Assembly: GCA_004369085.1 (NCBI GenBank)
Contig: ML210323.1
Coordinates: forward strand, 1 to 64,000
DNA: 64,000 nt
Origin: Coprinopsis marcescibilis
Taxonomy: Eukaryota; Basidiomycota; Agaricomycetes; Agaricales; Psathyrellaceae
Reading direction: 5' to 3'
Numbering within the stretch: the stretch's first letter is position 1; every line of letters begins with the position of its first letter. The notes beneath the pieces were generated by a model, which ran no database searches, was not told where the DNA came from, and saw only the letters and a list, made by a program, of their open reading frames with translations. A program made the translations under genes and the position numbers. Below, piece after piece: positions 45,517 through 56,104 of the stretch.

Positions 45517-47110
45517 ATGATTGATGCGAATTTAATTGAGTTTGACTTACCTTCAGACATAACCATCAGTTCTGGAACTGAAGAAGAATATCCAGAACTC
45601 ATGTGGACACAAGACCACTTGGATTACCGAATAGATCACACCCCATGGTTCAGAGATATTGAATGCGAATACACCACCTGGTTTGAAGATCCATTAGCCA
45701 CTGTAGCTCACGCGCAGCTTCTATATGGGATTTACAATGCTAAAGAATACCTAGGAGATGCACTGTACAACCCTCTTGAGGAAAATGACCTTAAAGATTG
45801 CTTCCATGTCTTCAGAAAGCCAAACTCAGACAAGATCTGTATCATATATGATCTTTTGCAAAACAAAGAAACTGTCATTTTGAAAATGTTGCTTGAAGAT
45901 TTGCAGTTTAACCTACACTTTACACTGGCCCACCACTCTCTGCAGAGTCTCCATAGAGTCTCCATAAAGTCTTCAGACTGTCTGAAGACTCTTCACAAAG
46001 TCTTCACAAAGTCCTTGGAGACTCCACAAAGTTCTCAAAGACTCTTCAAAGACTCTTCAGAGACTCTTCAGAGACTCTTTGAAGACTCTTTGAGGACTCT
46101 TCAGAGACTCTTTGAAGACTCTTTGAGGACTCTTCGGAGACTTTGTGAAGAGTCTTCAGAGACTCTTCAAAGACTCTGTGAGTAGTGGAAAACTCCCTCT
46201 TGCTCCTCCTCTTCAGGCTTGTCATGGGACTTCTGATTGCATTGTGCAACTCTTCTCCAGTCATTCTGATCTCCAGGTTGCTACAAGGCCTGCTGTACTC
46301 TATGTACAGCTATGTTTCCTCTGCCACTTTCTCCAAACCTCCTGATGCTCCAGACAGGCTTTTGTCCTTCCTACACATGCTCCATCATAGTCCATAACAT
46401 GACATGTTTCCCCACTCTGCCTTATGAGCAGTGCAGAATGAAGCACCCCAATATTTATTAAGAGCTGCTGTGTATCCCTTGAAAGTGCAGTGTGTTGGTC
46501 CAAACACAACTCCATCTACCACAGCTATATTTACCAACCCTGCATTATCAACCTTTATTGGAACTGGCTCTCCATCCAAGATGTCTAACGTAGCATTGTA
46601 AGCATGAGTGCACTCAGAGCAGGAATAATTATCTGCAGCTAAGATTACGCCATCTGTTCCAAAGACTTATTTTTCATGTTTTAATAAACAATTCCTAAAA
46701 ATACAGTATTCATGAATATTATGAGGAACTTGGAGAGTCTTCAGAGACTTTGTGAAGACTCTTTGAGGATTGTATAGAGACTCTTCACAGACTCTTCAGA
46801 GACTCTTCAGAGACTCTTCACAAAGTCTCTGTAAAGTCTTCACATAGTTCTCGAAGAGTCTTCCCAAAGTCTCTGAAGACTCTATGGAGAGTGGTGGGTG
46901 AGTGTAATGTACTCAGTTTAACCTACCTGAGTGGTACTATAAACTCTGTGCATATGAGCATGGTATAGTCAATGAACAAAAATTCAATGTACAAGCTCTT
47001 TACATTGAAGATCCTGTTGCTTTTTGTATAGAACAGGTGTTATTTGCAGGAAGATCGTACCCAGGAGATGCAAACATACCTATCTGGGACAATGAACTGA
47101 TTCTTTGCTC
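45517..47110 (+). pseudogene. Gag-pol linker region interrupted by an inserted element
   Basis: An acidic open frame starts at 45,517 and is interrupted after LEDLQFNL at 45,916. After the 997-bp insert the reading resumes as PEWYYKLCAYEHGIV at 46,925. Excising the insert and one flank copy restores the frame across the junction. No enzyme domain is recognised. Confidence 0.6.
45917..46913 (-). mobile_element. 997-bp TIR/foldback element with KDZ-associated cysteine cluster
   Basis: It is flanked by a perfect 13-bp duplication, CAGTTTAACCTAC, at 45,904-45,916 and 46,914-46,926. The ends are inverted repeats sharing CCCACCACTCTC and continue into minisatellite arrays of an 'agactcttcag' type unit on both sides (about 45,935-46,185 and 46,730-46,885). 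On the minus strand between them (about 46,665-46,310) lies a remnant with CSECTHAYNATLDILDGEPV, SFCTAHKAEWGNM and CVGRTKACLEHQEVWRKW. This resembles the cysteine clusters found with KDZ transposases. It looks like an internally deleted KDZ derivative; the transposase core is absent. KDZ elements usually make 8-bp duplications, so 13 bp is unusual. Confidence 0.65.
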
Positions 47111-47707
47111 AAAAGAGCAGATATGATGAATATACCTATGTCATTACAGACTATGAGTGCCATTTCAAAGCTACGCTTAGAAAAGACTTACTGAGCCACA
47201 AATAATTCGATTTGGTTGACTGGTATCGTAAGCACCTAATGCACACAATGACCAAGCTCAAAGGGGCATTACTTAGCCCTATTCACGAAGATTCACTCTT
47301 TGGCTCTCTTTTTGAACCTATGAATCCAGTAGAAGCACTTCTGGCCAATATTATTGACAACCTTGCTGAAACAATGCAGATTTCCAACAATCTGCAAGTC
47401 CAGGATGTTCATAACCATTCCATTGTCGTTGAGCTCAATGGCCAACAAGTATGTCGGAAATCTAAAATCGCCGTTATTGCCGGTTCCCCCGCCTTCCAAC
47501 GGAGTGCACTTGGGAACAGGAGGCACTCTTCCGCCAACGTCCGTCCAACACCGGCATCAACACGCCCAAATCCCCTCCAATGCTGGCCAATAATTCCGGA
47601 AATACCCCCAAACTGGCCCCAACAGCTGCCAACGGGTGATCTGTTGGCGGGGCTGGATCAAGATTTCCGACATAGAAGCTGGTACTTACCCAGCACTTCA
47701 ATGAAAC

Positions 47708-50700
47708 ATGTCCATTGTCAAGGATGCTAAATGTGCAGTCCCAAAACCTGTGGTGATTGCGGTACAAGTCAATGGGCATCCGTGTCAAGCCCTAGTTGAT
47801 ACAGGCTTGCTAGGTGACTTCATGTCAAGTACTCTAGCCGAGCAGCTAAAGGTCAAAAGAGTTGAGCTGAACTCACCTATTTTGGTTCAACTGGCAGTCC
47901 AGGGCTCACAAACTAAAGTGAACTATGGAACAAATGTTCAGTTCATGTAACAAGACATAATGGAGCAATGATACTTCGATATCATTAACATCTCCAACTA
48001 TGACCTTCTTTTAGGTACACCATTTTTGTACTCGCACCGAGTTTCTGTGGGCCTAAACCCATCTTGGGTGCTCATAGGATCCGACAGTCCTTTGCTGCTG
48101 AAAGGAGATGGTGTTACTACACTTGCCTCTTGCAGTATGGCACTATACGACAAAAATCTGGCCAAGTTCCATCAGCAACTTGTCGATTATGCAAAGCGTC
48201 TATGCAGGAAGGCAAGCAAAACACCCTTACCTCCATTACGAGCCATTAACCATTGAATAAACCCAAACCAAAGGTATTCCTGGCGACCCTCTCAATGTCC
48301 CAAGCCATTAAGATCGCAGTGGATCGAAAAATGCGATGCCTACGTCAGTACTGGTTGATGGAAAGCTGTACCAATGCTTTGTATACTGAAACCATCAAAG
48401 CCTGGTGAAGTTCTGCATCTCAGAACCATTGTAGATCTTTGGGAATGAAATGCAAACACTCACAAGATGTCCTTGCCATTACCAGACATGGAGGGTATCC
48501 TACGACAAGTTTTGCAAGCCAAATATCGATCTATAATCAATGGTCAAGACGCCTATGAACAGATCAGAATAGAGACAGCTGACGTACCTCATTCGGCCAT
48601 GATAACCCCTAATGGCACCATGTTGAGCATGGTGATGCAACAGGGTGATTGTAACACTGTTGCTACATTCCAGACTCTAATGGTTAGCCTGTTCTCACCA
48701 TGGATTGGTAAATGGATTGATATCTACCTAGATGACATCCTAACCTATTCGGACTCGCTTGATGACCATGTAAAACATGTCAAGCAAGTCATTGACATTC
48801 TCAAAAGGGAGAAGTTCTATCTGAGCAAAAAGAAACTCAACTTCTTGACCCATGAAATGAAGGTTCTTGGTTGAATCATCGACAATGAAGGGATCCAAAT
48901 GGACCCTGACAAGGTTGATGCCTTGATCTGCTGGAAAACCCCTACAAATCAAGACCTATTGTGAGGATTTTTGGGGTCAGCCAGCTATCTTGCAGATGAT
49001 ATTGATTGGGTTCGCATACCTATGGGTGTTCTTCATACACTAACAGGTGATACAGTACCTTTCCATTGGGAATATACACACCAATGTGCCTTCCAGGATA
49101 TCAAAACTCTGGCCATGAAGTGTTGAGATCATCATCAACAACCTCTATTGTATGGAAAAGACTCACCTCCGATCAACATTGTTACAGATGGATGTGTTAC
49201 TGGTATTGCGGGCGTGGTTAGCCAAGGTGCCGATTGGAAAACAGTGACTGTAGGTGCTTTCTTCTTGGCTAAATTAAACCAAGCACAGCAGAACTACCCT
49301 GTACATGAGATAGAAATGCTCGCTGGAGTTGAAATGATGCTCTGCCACTGAGATATACTTCAAGGGGCATGTTTCCAGTGGTATACAGACCACAAGGGCC
49401 TAATTCACCTGCTAAAACAAAAGAATCTGTCTGGGAGGCAAGCCCATTGGTTAGAAAAAATATTGCAGTTTTATTTCAAAGTTGTATATGTACCTGGTGC
49501 CGAAAACATTCTTTTGGATGCCTTGTCCCAACTTTACTCAAACGATGCACCAGGAACTGAACAATCGAGAAGTGAATACATGTACTTTGACGTTGTGGAT
49601 GACTCTGTATGCCATGACCTCATTTCTATGCCTGTCCTAGTTGGAACAGAGGGCAAGAACACTGTAGTTTGGAAGCCACGTAAAAGCAAGGCTGTTGAAC
49701 CTGCTGAATTGGGCAGACCTGAAACAGGGTGTGAATTTGCAGCCCGAGTGGTCAACAATTTTGTCCTCAAAGGCCCAAGACCTGAGGAACAAAAGGAGGG
49801 TGGGAGTAGGGAAAACACACCGTCTTCTTCAGCTAAACCTTACGAAAACAATGATCAGCATCATGAAAAACTTGTAATTTGCATACCTGCTCAGAAAGCA
49901 AAAACACAACGAGTCGGCACTGAAACAGACACCAAAAACCCGGATCAAGATCCAGCTCCGAGAAGGGAGCTAGATCCAAATGTGAAACCACTGACACTTG
50001 CCAAAGTTGTCCATTCTAGCCACCAAGGGCTAAACCTAATTGAGTACCTCAAAGGAAAGTACTCAATTGATTCATTCTTTAAGTTAATTCTTGATAATCC
50101 AAGTGATTTCAAGAACTTCCTAATCAAGGATCAGCTTGTGTACCTGAGATGTAATACAGAGCATCTATTATGTGTACTGCACATACCTTACAAAGGTTGA
50201 AACATCCGTGAGATTATTATCTCAGAAGCACACTTGCTTCTAGCACATCTAGGACATCAAAAGACCCTGGATTACCTTTGAGACCACTGCTGGTGGAAAA
50301 CCATGGTTAGTGATGTTGAGGCATACTGTAACTCATGCATTACCTGTAAGCACTTGAAACCCTTGAACCAGAACTCTTACAGCTTGCTTAATCCTTTATC
50401 GGTACCTACCTGACCTTGGGGTGTGATAGGAATCGACTTCATCAGTCCATTACCGGAATCTAAAGACAGAGATTCAAGTTATGATAGTATTACAGTCACC
50501 ATTGACTTATTCACTGGAATGGTCCACTTGGTGCCAAGCAAAACAAACTATACAGCTAAAGAAGTTGCAGAATTAGTCTTTGCAGAAGTCTGTAAACATC
50601 ATGGCTTACCTCGTTCAATTGTCAGTGCTCGAGATGTGTTGTTCACAAGTTTATTTCACGTACCAAACAATGATCATCTCTTCCCAGGAAGGTTAGACAA

Positions 50701-51040
50701 CCAAATCTAGGAGACCAACGAACCAGAACAGGAATGGGCCATGGAGCAAATTGAATTGCACAGTGGCACAAAAGAAAACACTGTGTTCAAGGTAATCTGG
50801 AAATTAGGAGATTCAACATACCATAAGATATCACACCTTACTGTGTTGGACCAATACTTCAAAGCACTGGGAGTAACTAAGATCTCTCAGCTGTCCAAAG
50901 GAAGCAACAATCCGAAGGAAGTAGACAATCAAGTCATCCTCAGAAATATTGACATTTTGGGACCTAGAAATCCTATAAAACATCAACCACTTCCTCCCTC
51001 TTGTTCCTCACCTTCCTTAGCAAATCCATCCATCTGTTAA
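47708..51040 (+). pseudogene. Pol polyprotein (protease, RT, RNase H, integrase), nonsense-riddled
   Basis: One frame runs almost throughout. Protease: QALVDTGLLGDF near 47,790. Reverse transcriptase: LPDMEGILRQVLQAKYRSII, MVMQQGDCNTVATFQTLM and the active-site YLDD at 48,725-48,736. RNase H: INIVTDGC near 49,170 and YTDHKGLIHLL near 49,385. Integrase: the zinc-binding H2C2 region (EAHLLLAHLGH...CNSCITCKH) at about 50,220-50,350, then GIDFISPLPES. The second integrase acidic site reads VSARD where VSDRD is usual, and the core is cut short at about 50,690. Stops at 48,872, 48,962, 49,124, 49,349, 50,198, 50,279 and 50,411 are all TGA in this same frame. It cannot make an active enzyme. Confidence 0.8.
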
Positions 51041-51459
51041 GGACTAAAACGGAAAGGGTACTTTGTGTTGTCCTTCAACACTATTCTAGCAACTTTTACA
51101 GTCAATGATCCTATTCGTGACTACGTTGCAAGTTTTACTTGTAAGTTTAAACTAGCACTAGACTTCTTGAATGGATAAGTAGATTGGTTTTGCACTAGAA
51201 AGGTATTGTATTGTGGATATGTATGGTTTATAACACTTAAGAACGAAGTAAAGAACTATTGACTAACTACATAGGTTTATATACTAAAAGACATGTGGTT
51301 ATGGTGAGGCATAAGCCTCATGTACATATGGAGGTTTTGGTGAGGTTTAGGTGTGGTTTTAATGAGTCTTACTAACTATGAAGTCATGCACAGTAAAGAT
51401 GAGTAAGACTAGGATCGAAATGAAAAATACAAGGTACACATGAGGTATATCATAATCAT

Positions 51460-52680
51460 ATGGTAGTAAGCATAAACGTTTGTAACACCATCTCTCATGG
51501 CTACCAAAATTTCCTTAGCCAAAAACACTGTGACCAGCCACCTACCTCCTCCAAAACCCATCCTCACTATTGCCAATTGCCTCAAGGACAAAAGAACAAC
51601 CAAAACAGCAAGACTAGACAACCGGAAGTTAGATTTAGGCCTTCGACACCTCAAGTTCACACTTACCACCACTATCACCCTGAAGAATACCCCACTATGC
51701 CCAACTTCTCCAAAAGTCGAGCCAACACTGGACCATACATTGCACCCTGCATTGCTAGTTTGAAGTACAATCCTGATTCAAACCTCTGTGAGCTCACTAA
51801 CAAATTTGGATGTAAACAAACATACCACCCTTGCACTATCTGTCTGTACATAGCTCACAACACTGCCAAATGCCAAAATGATGCCAGTCACACTCCTGGC
51901 GGCTACAATGATTTCACCACCACACTGAATGACATATACATAGACAAGCATCAATTTGTCACCTACAACAAGGACAATGGTAAATGGGTTGTGAACGGGC
52001 TACCTTTCCATGCCAATGTCCTTGACTTCAGCATGTTCCCTATCACTTCTGGATACACTGATCCCAAACTTCAGTTGGTCAGGATAACCAATCCAGACGG
52101 AACTGTCAATGACGAATCCATTGGCATTGTCAATTGCACCTTAATGGGTCACTTATTAGCTCTACAAAAGAAAGAAGAATATCGCAAGACTCACCAACAA
52201 TCTTGCAATACCAAACACAAGACTTACCCCAGTCCCCAACAACCAGCTCTTGCCAAAAACAACTGCAAAGAAAAAAAAAAAGTGTTGCCTTTTGCAAAAC
52301 TCCTTATCCTATGGGCGTGTCAACCCTTCTGGTTAGTCCTATGGCCATGCCATTCATGTCTCTGATCAATCTTGGTGATCTCAACATGCAGAACACAGCC
52401 ACCAGTTTTGACCACATCATGGACAACTTCAATCACTTCATGGAACCTCCTGCCACTAGTTCTTCCTCAGCATCCGGATTCATTAGACAAAGTTCAAGTG
52501 GTTACTCACCTTGTAATGATTCTTCCCCTGTGCCTTCCACTTTGTCTTCCATATCCCTTGTCACCCACATGCCTCTGAATACTCCTGTTGATGGAGAAAC
52601 CACTACTATCTCTTTACCTTTGTTACTGAATCCTTTTCTAGTGTCATTGATAACACTGATATTGCCATGTAGATGTAGAT
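51460..52680 (+). pseudogene. Extra ORF between integrase and 3' LTR
   Basis: An open frame of 301 codons (51,460-52,365) overlaps a second one (52,134-52,733) in another frame. The two join at a run of adenines at about 52,269-52,280, giving roughly 400 residues together. The first part has CTICLYIAHNTAKC and GKWVVNGLPFHANVLDFSMF; the last has a hydrophobic stretch LLLNPFLVSLITLIL. It resembles no domain I know. It may be a third retrotransposon gene or a captured sequence. The adenine run could be a slippage site or simply a frameshift. Confidence 0.5.
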
Positions 52681-52717
52681 TGAAAAACCATCCATCTCTG
52701 TATGGTTGGAGGGCATA

Positions 52718-52983
52718 TGTAGTGGTTGCCTAGATTACCGTTGACTTTTGATTTTGTGTTGTTATTTATTTACTTATAGCTTCCTGTTTGCCGAATGCTG
52801 CTTTGCAGCCTTTCTCTCATATATCCATCTTATATAATATTAGAGTATATATAGGGACTCATGTAGCTACTTGAGAATCCCCCAGAGTTACTAGGAATCG
52901 ATAGCTTTACAGCAGTCACCTTCCAGCCAAACTCTACACCTTTCCATGTGCCGCAACTGTCGCTCAAAGCTTCCCACATCACC
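52718..52983 (+). repeat. 3' LTR
   Basis: It is 266 bp, colinear with the 5' LTR, beginning TGTAG and ending TCACC. A purine-rich GGTTGGAGGG stretch immediately upstream may be the polypurine tract. Confidence 0.85.
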
Positions 52984-53200
52984 TTAAGGGGCAGGCTATG
53001 GGTACTAACTGCTGGTAAAGCCTGTGAGGCATTATAGCACCAGGTACGCCTGTTGATATTCGCCTTGCCCACAATAAACTGATGTAATATTACATTTTTG
53101 CATCCAGACTACATATCCAAGCTGCAATCAAGTCTAGGGTATCAACCAGCCAGCCAGCCAGCAGCTTGTACAGACCACATGGCCATTGATGCACCATTGG
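52984..53200. repeat. Repeat A, right part of an interrupted copy
   Basis: From the base after the 3' LTR, the sequence matches 62,527-62,750 closely ('ggggcaggct', 'agcaccaggtacgcc', 'catccagactacat'). This is where the host repeat resumes after the CACTA/gypsy insertion. Confidence 0.75.
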
Positions 53201-53292
53201 AAAGTCATATACAGGGGTTGTACACTCCATTGAACAGAGTTTTGATCTGGGTGCTGTATCTACAGGTATTCACAGTGAAGCATGAAGATATA

Positions 53293-53380
53293 TACAATTG
53301 TGATTTATTGTGATTATTGTGACCATTGAGAGCTTAAGACCCCTTTTTGTGTCCTATTGAGTGTTTTAAAGATTGTTGAG
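53293..53380. repeat. Short dispersed repeat, copy 2
   Basis: Near-identical to 33,868-33,955; see that entry. It lies just left of the pogo-type remnant, but I found no inverted counterpart on the other side. Confidence 0.65.
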
Positions 53381-53788
53381 TGTTTAAGTTGTGTTTAAGC
53401 AAGCTTTAGTGTTATTGCACAAAGAGTGCTAGTGACTGTACTTTAGCTAAAGGCTACCATCAGTCTTTGCCCTTCCAGGCCTTTATAAAACCATGTTACC
53501 CATATAACAAACCCATAAAACCATTATAAAAACCTAAAGAACTGTCTGTAACAAGTTATATGCTTCACTAAGCACTAGTTACCTTGTCAAACATTTAGTT
53601 CCACTCGGCAACCCCCAAAACAACCTGCAGGAGCCAACTATGAGCACTAGAATATACATATCATGAGTCGTCTAAAATACAACAAACTTAACTATACTGT
53701 TTGTCTTTGACACTAGGTGATTTGGTTGGGTTTTTGTTGTTGTGTTGTGTGTTTGGTGTGTTTCTGCTGCTCAGCTGTTAGCATCGCA

Positions 53789-54803
53789 TCAGCTCCCATT
53801 TGCAAGGTTGCAAGTTTGCATCTCAAAATTTTTTGCAAGAATCTTATCCATCCATCCCTTAGCAGAATAGGCAAGACTGGGAAGCAGTGTCAGTTGTTTA
53901 TTGAATATAAGATTTCTGATTGACTCACAAGGCTTCTGATGGATCCTTTGAATCCATTGTGTTTGGAAACCCTTTCCCAAGAATAGAACCATTGGACGTA
54001 AGGCAGTGCCATTCCCACCAATTGTCACAAGAACAGTGATATTCTCCTGTGTTCTGCCATATTGCTGATACTGTATCTGCTTTCCTGCTTTCCCAACAAC
54101 ATATTCCATCCCTTCATCACCATTCGGCTGAAATCCCAACTCATCCATTGCCCATGTGCATTCTGGTGCAATGGGATTCCCATTATCTCCCTGAAGCTGT
54201 CTCCTCCACCAATTCACACCATTTTTCATGAACAGTTGGATTCACTGCCTGTCCGTGTAGAGTGTCAAGTCCTTTTGCACGATAAACATGAAGCCAATCT
54301 GAGTTCCTTTCGACAAGGTGATGAACAAAGCGCCTGCCAACTCCTGATGGTGGGAACAACTTTCCCAAACGGGCGCTGCAGATGGCATTGACATGTTCTT
54401 CAATGCAGTTATATGAAAGCAGGATTCCCCAGTCACTGGATACAATGATACAGTGCACCACTTCTTCTTTGTCTTTACTTGTGAGCCACCTTTTTGCGCG
54501 ATTAAACTCTTGAATACTTGTGCCACCATTGTAGAGATTCTGGAGAGTAATGTGGTTCAGGGTGATGTTGAGGTTGGCTTTCTTCACAGAGGCTTGATAT
54601 TCTTTGATGACTCTGTCACAACTAACCCTTAGGCCATCCTTTTTCTCTGAGGAAAGTTTCTCCTGCTCAATCTGGTAGAGAGCCACTGCACATGCATATA
54701 AGTTGGCCTTGGTTTTGCTGGTCATCTGAGCAGCCTTCTGTTTTGTGATTGGTTTCTGACCCATTTGGAGAAATGAGAGAGAAAAGGTGCAAAGATGAAG
54801 CAA
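53789..54803 (-). pseudogene. pogo/Tigger-type DDE transposase remnant
   Basis: Two minus-strand frames (54,803-54,183 and 54,229-53,789) join near 54,190 after a one-frame slip. The first holds a helix-turn-helix DNA-binding part (YNGGTSIQEFNRAK) and the HGQAVNPTVHEKW stretch. The second has TWAMDELGFQPNG, with the first catalytic Asp context, and the GNGTALRPMVLFLGKGFQ block of the DDE_1 superfamily. The frame ends at NGS before the remaining catalytic residues, so the protein is truncated. It occupies the repeat A copy between 53,200 and 55,200. Confidence 0.7.
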
Positions 54804-55199
54804 AGCAGCAGGAAAAGAGTGTATAAGGGAGGAATATGTAAAGGGCTACACAACAACCAACTCTATGTATTTTATTCAGAAATATTCTGACTGTCATGGG
54901 CGGAACATTGAGCGCATGTCTCCACAGTACGGTGTTCAAGGAAGACACCGCTGTGGCTGTGATGGCAACTTTGTCATGCCCCACTCAGAGCATGACATCA
55001 TCCCATCGTCCAAATCACCATAACTCAAATTTCTCCAAAGCACAATGCATTCCTCCAAATCTTTTTGTGCAAACTAATAACAAATGTATGTAGGTATACT
55101 AGGATTGCAGAAGATAACTATGTGCATGCTTCAATCGGACTACAGGAGGGTGCATCAAAATATCAAAATCAGAAATTTTGAATTGATTTGAGCATATTA

Positions 55200-56104
55200 C
55201 CAAACAACATTCTACTCATTCCAAGTTGACTGCAAGGACATATATTACAAGTATATATCTTCATAATGTAATGTCTACCATCCCAGAAATGATGTTGTCA
55301 GCCGAGAAAACATGGGGTGTTTATAGGAGTGTACATGTTCATAGGAGTGTATAACCCCTGTATGATGTTGGTATTCGAGACTCAAAATACATGTAAGCCC
55401 TCCAATTACACAACATTGATGAGTGATTGATCTTGCACGCTCATAATCTAGTGTCACCGTTTCACCAATCAAGGATCAAATTTCTCCATGATGCAAACAA
55501 CGGACATAAAGGCCAACACTGCTCCTCTCCTAGCCTTGTTACCTGGAGAATGAATTGCTCCATTACGCCTAGGCTGAACTTCATACTGTTGCTACAGGGC
55601 TATGACCATGTCCCCAGATATTGCCAGATATGTACCTCCCTGCTGTTTGGGCTACATCTACACCTATTGGGAGTCTGTCCCTGGCCTCCTGGGCCTGGTG
55701 GGGAGCTGTGAATTCAATGTTGGTATCAAGTGAGGTGGAACACAGGGGAGAAGATGCTAGGGGGGCTGATCGGAATGCGCTGCAGGCGTTGGAGGTGGGA
55801 ATGAGGTGGCTGGGTGCAGATGAAGGCTGTGGGCCTCATTGAGGAGAGGCAAGGTCACTCTGTGGGTACCTGTCATCTTTAGTATTGTGATTTATGTGCC
55901 GCCGGGGGATCCTTGCTGCGCTCCTCATAAATCAGGAAACTTAATATATTCTTTTCAGCCTTGACCACCTGCAAACACTGAGTCCAGCTTTGCAGTTTCA
56001 CTGGGCCTCGTATAAATGTATTATGATACAATATTGAGCTTTGACACAACTAATTCTTTTAATTTCTCAGTTGACTAGATAAACTATATAAAATGTACAA
56101 TGTA
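55200..56104. repeat. Repeat A, distal part, reaching NLR copy 2
   Basis: About 55,360-56,110 matches 63,215-64,000 in the same orientation, including 'acatgtaagccctccaatta' and 'gaccacctgcaaacactgag'. It runs directly into the 3' end of NLR copy 2. Confidence 0.7.

Larger units (their letters stand above)
42795..52983 (+). mobile_element. Ty3/gypsy LTR retrotransposon, decayed, 10.2 kb
   Basis: Two 266-bp LTRs enclose gag, protease, reverse transcriptase, RNase H, integrase and an extra 3' ORF, in the Ty3/gypsy order. The 5-bp flanks GTAAG (42,790-42,794) and TTAAG (52,984-52,988) fit a target duplication with one change. It sits one base beyond the right TIR of the CACTA-like element. By hand count the LTRs differ at 19 of 266 positions, so the insertion is old. 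A 997-bp element has inserted into it at 45,917. Confidence 0.85.

Noticed and set aside
45930..46890. Repeat tracts considered as a CRISPR array or telomere-like satellite
   Set aside because: Units are imperfect, contiguous and without spacers, the genome is fungal, and both tracts are explained as arms of an inserted element.
51460..52680. Calling the extra retrotransposon ORF an envelope-like gene
   Set aside because: Only one modest hydrophobic stretch, no signal peptide and no envelope motif; position alone is not enough.
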